A stretch of DNA of 64,000 nucleotides, taken from an uncultured Coxiella sp. Its GTDB lineage: Bacteria; Pseudomonadota; Gammaproteobacteria; Coxiellales; Coxiellaceae. The notes beneath the pieces are model-generated. The model was not told the origin of the DNA, did no database searches, and saw nothing but the letters and a program-made list of their open reading frames with translations. Below, one piece after another: positions 18,520 through 25,944 of this stretch (position 1 is the first letter of the stretch; every line of letters begins with the position of its first letter). The position numbers and the translations under genes were made by a program. Location of the stretch: contig CACNSC010000001.1 of NCBI GenBank assembly GCA_902623005.1, forward strand, positions 62,001 to 126,000. The letters are read 5' to 3'.

Positions 18520-19749
18520 TCAGGATTTTTTCAGCATCATAACAAAAGCAACGCTGATTGCGAACATCACTGGAATAACCAGCATCGCAAAGCCTAATTG
18601 CGCGGCTCGTGCAGTATTAGTGCTCAATATGTGAACGCTTGTGACAATGCTGCTCACTAAAAGCGGTGCTATGACATTGAGTATCGCGATTCCTGCGTTA
18701 TTGATAGCGAGCGCAGTCGCTTTAAGTTCCTGTTGGGTTTTTTCAGCAATCATAGCGTATGCAACTGTCTGCCCACTAGCGCTGCAGCCAATAATAAATA
18801 ATATGGTTGTACACAGAACAACACCTCGGCCCTTGAGCATTAATAATGTCAAACTGCTGATGACGCCTACCATTGAAAAAATAATCATTAAGCATTTGCC
18901 TGATCTGAAGTGCTGATACACCATGCCGGTTAAAGGACACATGATGGCATAGCCCAACCATCCTGCTGCAATGATGTTAGCAGCTTGCTGTTGAGATAAG
19001 CCACAAGATTCTAAATACATGTTGCCCCATACCGCGCATAAAGTTGCTATCGGAACATAATTACACGCGGTATAACCAAACAGTAAGAGACGTGATCTAC
19101 CTTTAAGCAGTCGTATTATTCCTTTGAAGATTGGCAGATTATTTGAAGACGTTATCACTGGAGATACGTGATTCGATTTCATCAAAATGCATAGTGTGCT
19201 CAAACCTAGCAATATTATCCCAGCGAGATTGATGGCATGTAAGGTTTGATGCCATCCGCTATAGTTTGTCAAACTAACTAATGGCCCCGTTGCCAGGATT
19301 GCTCCTGACATTGCCATCAATTGAGATAGACCGCACAACGTTGCAAACCACGTTTTGGGGAAGTGCTCTGTTGAGACTTTCAAGACACCTACGAAGGCGA
19401 ATCCTGAGGCAGAAGCCATCAAGGTGCGATCTATGTACGCCGATATAAAGTAGTCAGTGTGATTAAAATGTATTGATGAGAATATACAAGTCCCTAAAGA
19501 TAACAACAACACGATGCGAGTTGGGTAGCGATCATAGAGTATTCCAGCCAGTAGATTTGACACACCAAAAGCTAGAAAGTATACCGACGATAAATAGGCG
19601 TAGCTTTGGGTTGTGAGATGAAAACTTTGAATAATTTGATCAGACAGTGTGCCGACAAAAACCCGTTGAAAAACTTCGTAGAAGAAAAAAATTACAGCGA
19701 TGAGCCAGAGATAAACACCGTAAATAGTCAATCGGGGCGACTGCGACAT
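18520..19749 (-). CDS. MFS transporter
   Basis: Major facilitator carrier with 12 predicted TM segments over 409 residues. Motif A appears as GILYDRYPTR after TM2. The N-terminal pattern (FFFYEVFQRVFVGTLSDQI, then SSVYFLAFGVSNLLAGILYD) resembles the many MFS carriers of Legionella and Coxiella, whose substrates are mostly unknown. Substrate not predictable. It is 10 bp upstream of the 8-TM gene and 88 bp downstream of the small membrane protein gene on the same strand. Confidence 0.88.
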   Translation of the reverse strand: MSQSPRLTIYGVYLWLIAVIFFFYEVFQRVFVGTLSDQIIQSFHLTTQSYAYLSSVYFLAFGVSNLLAGILYDRYPTRIVLLLSLGTCIFSSIHFNHTDYFISAYIDRTLMASASGFAFVGVLKVSTEHFPKTWFATLCGLSQLMAMSGAILATGPLVSLTNYSGWHQTLHAINLAGIILLGLSTLCILMKSNHVSPVITSSNNLPIFKGIIRLLKGRSRLLLFGYTACNYVPIATLCAVWGNMYLESCGLSQQQAANIIAAGWLGYAIMCPLTGMVYQHFRSGKCLMIIFSMVGVISSLTLLMLKGRGVVLCTTILFIIGCSASGQTVAYAMIAEKTQQELKATALAINNAGIAILNVIAPLLVSSIVTSVHILSTNTARAAQLGFAMLVIPVMFAISVAFVMMLKKS

Positions 19750-19837
19750 AAAACTTTTTCCTTGATGATGGAATCGGTTATCTAATATCAGTTAGTGCTA
19801 ATTCAAATAAATAAAAATAAGCTACTGTACCGATGGT

Positions 19838-20581
19838 TTATTTTTTAAAGTCATTCTGATTCGATACTGTTTCTTGCTGAATAATTTGTAATTTTACCGG
19901 TGAAATTCTTCGGCGAAATAATGCGGATGAATAGTTCGTATATCGAGGCAGCGCTAATGCCCCGTGCGTTAATGCGATTGCCAATGTGGCTGCGAATGCG
20001 AGAATGATAGGCTGACTGTCCGCTTCGCCATAAACAGGACGATGGCTTTCAGATAAATTCAGGGTAGCCAGTAACGTTAGCGCATACAGTTTAAATAAAA
20101 CCAGTATCGGTACGCTGTGCTGCATGACAGACGGGGTATTTGGTAATTTGGCATCAATCAATTGCTGGCGAATCGGTTCTGAGAGTAATTGTTGAATGGT
20201 AACTAAAGGGTGTATGCAATGCATATTGAATGATTGTGCATTTGGGCTCAATAACCCATACCATGAGGTGGTGCTATCAAATTGTGTGAATGTCATCTTA
20301 TTGAACACGCAAGCATAATAGGCAATTGGTAAGATGAGGTTGAAACCAAGTGCTGCCTTGCAGCCTTGCTTGGTTAATTCACAGAGTTTATCGGCTTGTA
20401 TGGTTGTACTGAGATTGGCAATCACACCACTAGCAAAGCTCCAATAGGTGAACTTGGCATACAAGCGATAATCGACGGTGTTGGCATTGGCAGTGAAAAA
20501 ACAAGCAGTATAACTTATCGAGATAGCTTCGTAGGCAAGTAGTGCCATTTGGGCGCGGGTGAGCTTCATGTCTTTTTCCAT
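19838..20581 (-). CDS. Multi-pass membrane protein, possibly AIG1/FAR-17a-like
   Basis: 247 residues with about five or six TM segments. YAKFTYWSFASGVIANL (T45) and FNMHCIHPLVTIQQLL (H121/H124) resemble the conserved Thr and His regions of AIG1/ADTRP lipid (FAHFA) hydrolases and the related Pr6Pr-type membrane proteins, at similar spacing (T43 and H134 in human AIG1, from memory). The rest is divergent, so the family call is tentative. A second start, MKLTRAQ, lies four codons downstream. No enzyme partner nearby. Confidence 0.6.
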   Translation of the reverse strand: MEKDMKLTRAQMALLAYEAISISYTACFFTANANTVDYRLYAKFTYWSFASGVIANLSTTIQADKLCELTKQGCKAALGFNLILPIAYYACVFNKMTFTQFDSTTSWYGLLSPNAQSFNMHCIHPLVTIQQLLSEPIRQQLIDAKLPNTPSVMQHSVPILVLFKLYALTLLATLNLSESHRPVYGEADSQPIILAFAATLAIALTHGALALPRYTNYSSALFRRRISPVKLQIIQQETVSNQNDFKK

Positions 20582-20696
20582 AAAAATCGTGCAGTTAGAC
20601 TAATCGATCTGATAGTTAAATACCACCATCCGCGTGCTGTATAAGGCCTATTAATGACTGAATTTTACTGAGTCGCTTTCAGCCAAATGATCAATA

Positions 20697-21257
20697 TCAA
20701 ATATTTTTGCGCCACTTGATATTACAACCCATGCTGGGTAACTGCGTTGTGAGATGGGGCTGCCCCGATAAAACCCGGTCTAAGGCTTGTCGTATATCAG
20801 CACCCGTGACAGGCTGTCCATTACCGGGTGTGCTGTTATCAAATCGGCCGCGATAAACGCATTGGTGCCGTTCATCAAACACGTATAGATCGGGTGTGCA
20901 GGCAGCTTGATAGGCTTTTGCGACTGCTTGAGTGTCATCAAAACAATAGGGGAATGGGATGCTGTGCTGTTGTGCAAATACCGTCATTTTTTCTGGTGAA
21001 TCATCGGGATATTGCGAGACATCATTGGCATTGATAGCGACAAATGCGATGCCCTGGTCTATGTAGTCATTTGCACAACGCACCAGTTCCTCGATGATAT
21101 GCACAACATACGGACAGTGGTTGCACATGAATATCACTACCACGGCTTGGTTAGCAGTTTGTTGTGACAGTGACCAAATCTGCTCGTCAATACAGTTAAT
21201 CAGTTTGAAATCAGGTGCAGGAGTTCCCAGTGGTAGCATAGTCGATTCAACAAGCAT
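20697..21257 (-). CDS. Thioredoxin-fold protein with CNHC motif
   Basis: AhpC/TSA-Redoxin type protein: APDFKLINC near the N-terminus, then VVIFMCNHCPYVVHI with the redox pair C45/C48, YPDDSPEKM, and TPDLYVFDERHQCVYRGRFD. The family is cytoplasmic and annotated as thioredoxin family or peroxiredoxin-like; no signal peptide is visible. 186 residues. A later start (MLPLGTPAPDF) would remove six residues. Probably a thiol-disulfide oxidoreductase or peroxidase of unknown partner. Confidence 0.85.
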   Translation of the reverse strand: MLVESTMLPLGTPAPDFKLINCIDEQIWSLSQQTANQAVVVIFMCNHCPYVVHIIEELVRCANDYIDQGIAFVAINANDVSQYPDDSPEKMTVFAQQHSIPFPYCFDDTQAVAKAYQAACTPDLYVFDERHQCVYRGRFDNSTPGNGQPVTGADIRQALDRVLSGQPHLTTQLPSMGCNIKWRKNI

Positions 21258-21534
21258 AGTGAGTATTCCTCAGCATTAAAATAACAGCTCATTCTAATCG
21301 CTCCATGCCATTGAAACAATCGATGAGTGAGTAATGACAACATCACTAACTATAAGTTTGAAAGCTAATCGGTAGGTGCTCCCTAAATGCATCAATTAGA
21401 AATACAATCGGATTCGACGATGAATCTAAAAAACTGATGAAAAGAGGTTCTCATTAAGCTTTGAGTAGATGCGTGAAGTATTTTTTTACGCATATGCCTT
21501 AAGCTGTAAGATTCAAACAAAAAAACTACCGTTC
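21258..21534. other. Intergenic spacer
   Basis: No gene seen between the thioredoxin-like gene and the tandem duplication. It contains ATGCGT...ACGCAT (21469-21493) around a run of seven T, a weak hairpin. Distal (leftward) of the duplication is the probable ancestral stop region of the secreted-protein gene. Confidence 0.4.
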
Positions 21535-21645
21535 ACAGTAATACAGACATCCGGGATTTCTATTTGAAAACATCATTGATCTAATGCCAACAGAAATACA
21601 GACATCTGGGATTGCTATTTGAATACATCATTGATCTAATCCCAA
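21535..21645. repeat. 55-bp tandem duplication at a gene 3' end
   Basis: Two copies at 21541-21590 and 21596-21645 match at 46 of 50 positions with a 55-bp period. The right copy encodes the present C-terminus of the secreted protein ending at 21581; the left copy lies beyond the stop and in another frame (55 is not a multiple of 3) encodes IRSMMFSNRNPGCLYYCER then TAG, probably the original end. Confidence 0.85.
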
Positions 21646-22015
21646 TATTAGTTAATATGCTATTGAGTCGATCAAAATCCTCATGTGATAAATTTTGACC
21701 ATTCCTAGACCAAAAAGTTATCTCAGTACATGAGTCTCTCTCACAAGTATTTTGATGACTTTTTACTGCACGAGTTGATTCACGACAGTGATGATTACTG
21801 GGAGTCTGGCCAATTCTAACATTGGTAGCTTGTAACTCAGTATTAAGTTTGATTAATTGATCTTGCGTTAAAGCTCTTCCTGCAACGCAGTTTTCAGAAC
21901 TGACAGTCAACATGTTTTGTGACCATGAGGCGGCAACGGCTGAATTATTGATCATTGGCAAGATCAAGCAAAAGCCTAAGATGAAATATACGGATTTTTT
22001 TATTACAGAGGTCAT
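21581..22015 (-). CDS. Small secreted Cys-rich protein with internal repeat
   Basis: 144 residues with a clear signal peptide (FILGFCLILPMINNSAVAA). The mature part has two similar units, about residues 46-77 (GRALTQDQLIKLN ... NHHC) and 106-138 (GQNLSHEDFDRLN ... NPRC), each with a G-x-x-L start, LN and a closing Cys. Eight cysteines follow the signal cleavage region, suggesting disulfides in the periplasm or outside the cell. No family recognised. The C-terminus was changed by a 55-bp tandem duplication. Confidence 0.7.
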   Translation of the reverse strand: MTSVIKKSVYFILGFCLILPMINNSAVAASWSQNMLTVSSENCVAGRALTQDQLIKLNTELQATNVRIGQTPSNHHCRESTRAVKSHQNTCERDSCTEITFWSRNGQNLSHEDFDRLNSILTNIGIRSMMYSNSNPRCLYFCWH

Positions 22016-22213
22016 ACTGTTTCTCCTGATTATTTGTTGTATTCAAATTATAGACCAAATATTTTAGGATTTCCTGATTGCAGTTTTAACATATTGTTTA
22101 TTATATTTTTTTTGTATTAGTGATAGTGTTTGAATCATTGGTTTTGTTAGCGTGTATTTTGAGATGATCTGATGGGTCTGTTACAGTGCAACCACTTTTT
22201 GTGGGGAATATGC

Positions 22214-24034
22214 ATGTTACAACTGTCTGAGATTACCCTTCGTCGTGGCACCAGTGTGCTGTTAGAACAGGCGACCCTGCGGCTGGAGTCGACATACAAG
22301 GTCGGTGTGGTTGGTCGTAATGGTGCGGGTAAAACCTCATTATTCAAATTATTACTGGGCGAGTTACACGAGGACCAGGGTAGGGTGCAGTGGCCATCTG
22401 CATGGCAAGTGGTGCACTTGCAACAAGCATTACCCGATACGGATTTAAGCGCGTTTGAATACGTGCGTTCTGCGGATACACAGTGGACGCAATTGCATGC
22501 ACGTATTACAGCTGCTGAAGCGGTGAACGATGGTGCAGTCCTTGCGGAGTGTTATGAAGCTATGCAAGTGATTGATGGTTATCGCATGGAGAGTCGTGTC
22601 GCGACTCTACTCAATGGTTTAGGTTTTACACCCTCAACCTATCATCAACCGGTCACTGATTTTTCTGGTGGTTGGCAAATGCGTTTGCAATTAGCGCGCG
22701 TTTTATTGGCACCCTCCGATGTCTTGTTGTTGGACGAGCCCACTAATCATCTCGATCTAGAAACCATTATGTGGTTGGAATCCTGGTTGAACACCTACCC
22801 AGGTTTATTGATGGTGATTTCACATGATCGTGATTTTCTTGATCGTGTGACCACGCATACCGTTTCGATCATGCATCAACGTTTGCGCTTGTACCAAGGC
22901 AACTACTCCTCATTCGCACGACAATTTCAAGAAGCTTTGGTCCTACAAGATAAATCCAATCAAAAGATTGTAAAGCAACAACAGCATTTACAATCCTTCG
23001 TTGATCGCTTTCGAGCTAAAGCGACCAAAGCGAAACAAGCACAAAGTCGCATGAAGGCGATCGAGAAACTCTCTACCAGTTCAGACCTGCAAGAAGAGCA
23101 GGCATTATCGATGCAATTCTTTGATAGCACAGCGGTTGGTTATCCGGCGATTAGCATCAGAGCGGATTGTGGCTACGGCGACCAGGTGATTTTAAAACAC
23201 GTAGAACTGAATGTTGGCGGTGGTGATCGCATCGGTGTGATTGGCATGAACGGTTCTGGTAAATCCACATTGTTGAAGTCACTCGCTCAAGCATTAGAGC
23301 CTGTTAATGGTGAGGTGTCACATCATCCAAAAGCCCGCATCGGTTATTTTTCACAGCAGCAATTGGATATGCTGCATCTGGATGAAACACCATTAGCACA
23401 TGTGTTACAACAAGCCGATCATCTCACTGAAACTCAGGCGCGCAGTTATTTAGGAGGTTTTGGCTTTGGGCAGGATAAAGTTACAGCCAATGTATCGTTA
23501 TTTTCTGGTGGTGAAAAAGCTCGTTTAGCCTTGGCACTATTGATCGAACAAAAGCCGAATGTATTGGTGTTGGATGAGCCCACCAACCATTTGGACATGT
23601 CGGTGCGAGAAGCATTGATTATGGCATTGAATGATTTTTCGGGTGCCGTGTTATTGGTCTCACACGATCGTTATTTTATCGAATGTTGTGTCAACACTTT
23701 GTGGTGGGTTAAGCAAGGTCGCGTACACACTTACGAAGGTGATTTATCCGACTATCAAACGCTGTGTTTGTCCTCGCAGCCAGTAGAGTCAGAGAATGCT
23801 CAGCAACCGAAGGTGATGTCTCGAGCCGAGACGAAACAGTTAAAACAATTGGAACGTGAGATTGATAAGCTCACGCAACAATTAAAAACGATTGAGTCAA
23901 AGCTGGCTGATGTCAGTTTGTATGAGGCAGATCAAGCCGAGCAATTGCAAAAAACCCTTGCTCGACAACAGACATTGCAACACACACTGGATGATAAAGA
24001 GCAGCAATGGTTCGCATTGTCTGATCAGTCGTAA
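22214..24034 (+). CDS. ABC-F ATPase, YheS-like
   Basis: Duplicated ATPase without TM segments; ABC-F proteins act on ribosomes. Domain 1 has GRNGAGKTS, FSGGWQMRLQLARVLL and LLLDEPTNHLD; domain 2 has GMNGSGKST, FSGGEKARLALALL and LVLDEPTNHLD. A linker helix pair lies between them and a C-terminal coiled coil follows (QLKQLEREIDKLTQQLKTIE). Start chosen at ATG 22214 with GGGGA 7 nt upstream; the upstream frame from 22172 lacks a ribosome site. The N-terminal sequence and length (606 aa) point to YheS. Confidence 0.92.
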   Translation: MLQLSEITLRRGTSVLLEQATLRLESTYKVGVVGRNGAGKTSLFKLLLGELHEDQGRVQWPSAWQVVHLQQALPDTDLSAFEYVRSADTQWTQLHARITAAEAVNDGAVLAECYEAMQVIDGYRMESRVATLLNGLGFTPSTYHQPVTDFSGGWQMRLQLARVLLAPSDVLLLDEPTNHLDLETIMWLESWLNTYPGLLMVISHDRDFLDRVTTHTVSIMHQRLRLYQGNYSSFARQFQEALVLQDKSNQKIVKQQQHLQSFVDRFRAKATKAKQAQSRMKAIEKLSTSSDLQEEQALSMQFFDSTAVGYPAISIRADCGYGDQVILKHVELNVGGGDRIGVIGMNGSGKSTLLKSLAQALEPVNGEVSHHPKARIGYFSQQQLDMLHLDETPLAHVLQQADHLTETQARSYLGGFGFGQDKVTANVSLFSGGEKARLALALLIEQKPNVLVLDEPTNHLDMSVREALIMALNDFSGAVLLVSHDRYFIECCVNTLWWVKQGRVHTYEGDLSDYQTLCLSSQPVESENAQQPKVMSRAETKQLKQLEREIDKLTQQLKTIESKLADVSLYEADQAEQLQKTLARQQTLQHTLDDKEQQWFALSDQS

Positions 24035-24058
24035 CCGGTTTGATATTGATTAATTACC

Positions 24059-24439
24059 TTAGACTTTATGGGTAGATGGCGTGGAACCGCCTTGCTCAAA
24101 ATCTTTTGAGACTTCTGTTTTCGACGTCTTTTCGCTGAATAGCGACCCCAATGAAAAATTTTGAATACTATTGGTCTTGGTCAAAGCTAGCACCGCAGCA
24201 AGCCCAAGCAATGAGATCGATAACAAAGGTAATGAATCAACGTTGTCATTCTCTGTGACTCTTCTGGTAACGCCTTGTTGAGGTGAATGAGTTGATGCGT
24301 ACCATATCAAAGTGCCTAAGAATGCTAAACCAATCATCCCCATTATTGTTGCACCGAGGGCGGAGCGTTCTCCATTTGGATTATGATTGCCTTGATTTAC
24401 TTCGAGTAGCGGATTTTGTATTGGATTTTGATTTAGCAT
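24059..24439 (-). CDS. Small two-TM membrane protein, paralogue of next gene
   Basis: 126 residues, no known family. N-terminal tail NPIQNPLLEV, TM1 about 27-48, polar loop about 49-69, TM2 about 70-88, then LGSLFSEKT and a polar tail. The same plan and the matching LLGLFSDRT occur in the product of 24599-25009, so the two are likely diverged duplicates. Two hydrophobic helices with polar tails recall inclusion-type membrane proteins, but no secretion evidence exists. AGGAGA lies just upstream of the ATG. Confidence 0.7.
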   Translation of the reverse strand: MLNQNPIQNPLLEVNQGNHNPNGERSALGATIMGMIGLAFLGTLIWYASTHSPQQGVTRRVTENDNVDSLPLLSISLLGLAAVLALTKTNSIQNFSLGSLFSEKTSKTEVSKDFEQGGSTPSTHKV

Positions 24440-24598
24440 ATTGATCTCCTCAAGTGTTGTTATGTAACCGCATTATTTGCATAAGGTTTATCTATAATTG
24501 AATAAATTTAATTTTTTATTAAGTCTACTCGCTACTTTGATCATCTAAATAATGAGTGGCTTTCCTTTGGTAAAAACTCGGTGTGTTATTAATGACGA

Positions 24599-25009
24599 TC
24601 AGACATTATTTACAGGATTTACAGGATTTACAGGATTTATAGGATTTTCTTGAGAATTTCTAATCGAATGAGTTCTATCTGAAAATAAACCGAGTAAGCA
24701 ACCTTCCATATAACGGGTCGCCGCTAAAGCGAGAACTACAAATATCCATACTGCAGCTGATTTGACGGGCTCACTGTGTGATAAGTTACGGCGGTAAGAG
24801 TGATCCGTATCCTCTTCATGATTGTCGTTCGAAGATGTCTGCTGTAAATCAATCCAATAAACCGCTAATCCAATTGCACCAAGTAGGCCGGCAATAAGGC
24901 TGTTGCGGACAGCATTGTGGCAGTTCTTACTAGACTCATTTAAGGACCAGTCATTAGTCGAAGGTAAGTCAGGCGGCATTAGTGGGGTATTTATCGGGCT
25001 TGCTGTCAT
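24599..25009 (-). CDS. Small two-TM membrane protein with NPV repeats
   Basis: 136 residues, not recognised. N-terminal tail SPINTPLMPP, TM1 about 37-53, acidic/His-rich loop (NDNHEEDTDH), TM2 about 83-99, then LLGLFSDRT as in the 126-aa neighbour. The C-terminus is a tandem NPI/NPV run encoded by a 9-bp DNA repeat, so its length may vary between strains without shifting frame. Confidence 0.68.
   Translation of the reverse strand: MTASPINTPLMPPDLPSTNDWSLNESSKNCHNAVRNSLIAGLLGAIGLAVYWIDLQQTSSNDNHEEDTDHSYRRNLSHSEPVKSAAVWIFVVLALAATRYMEGCLLGLFSDRTHSIRNSQENPINPVNPVNPVNNV
24611..24646. repeat. 9-bp tandem repeat, four copies
   Basis: TACAGGATT repeated three times plus a fourth copy with one change (TATAGGATT). 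It lies inside the 3' end of the two-TM protein gene and encodes the Asn-Pro-Val run. Copy-number change would stay in frame. Confidence 0.85.
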
Positions 25010-25944
25010 GAATGGGTATTGATGATTGATTTTTAATCACGCAGCTTAACAAGAAATATTTATACATCACTGTCAAGAAACAGACTATTTATGATAAAAA
25101 CAGTCACTCAAAGATTTTATCACGCCATGGTGTTCGTTATATCGCAATGACGTCGTACTGGCAGCTTTTGGTAATGCCGTGATGACATCTATTAGCGTAG
25201 GCGCGGTTGCATAAGACCGTTGGATGCAATGCGTATAGTGAAGTCGGCAGGCACTAGCCTTGAAATTGACAATTTGGACAAACTATCATCCCCTGATGAG
25301 AATAAGGTCCTTTGATTCTGGATGGCCGCAGCCACTCACAGAAAGCATCATATAGCTGTGGGAAACACAGCGATCTACCGACTTAAATGCATTGTAGTCA
25401 ATAAATCGATAGAGTCAAAACACAGGGTATTGACCTACCGGCAATCCCATCAATGTTTTTCTTTCGTTTTATCTTTATGGATTTAATAGTTTGGCAACAT
25501 GATCGGTCCATCAATCCATGCAGTGATTGTTGTCGCTAAAGCGCATCAACGTGACACAAACCCTGGTGTTGCCGATCAGGATAGAGAGTTCATAGTTAGA
25601 GACTGATGAATCGTGCTGTGAGGTGATAAAAAAATGGCGTTTGGCCGCGATGGGTATCCCTGCAGTTAAATGATGTATTTTTTTAATCAAATCAGTAGAG
25701 GATCAGTGATTTATTGCTGATTTTGTCGCATTTACAGGCCTTGGCATCTTCCTATAGCAGCAAAAAATGCGTTAGCCAATTACCAGGTTGTTGGTAATGA
25801 TTCACTAACGTGCTAATTTTTATGATTTTTATAGAAAAGTCTGGGCAATCCTGCATAAAGTTTGGTGATTATCTAGCTGTAGGCTAAGATAGTCATCTTT
25901 TGTCGTACCGGTTGTATGTTCAATTCGAGCAGTAAAACTGATTT
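25010..25944. other. Long intergenic region
   Basis: About 935 bp with no supported gene or RNA. Frames on both strands are short and broken. A 7-bp inverted repeat, ATTACCA...TGGTAAT at 25779-25798, lies 147 bp before the next gene start and could be a regulatory site. The region may hold the divergent promoters of the genes at 25009 and 25945 plus decayed sequence. Confidence 0.5.

Noticed and set aside
24611-24646. 9-bp repeats as a CRISPR-like array
   Set aside because: Units are contiguous with no spacers and lie inside a coding frame; simple tandem repeat.
25010-25944. Degraded mobile element or RNA gene
   Set aside because: No terminal inverted repeats, transposase trace or tRNA-like fold found by eye on either strand.
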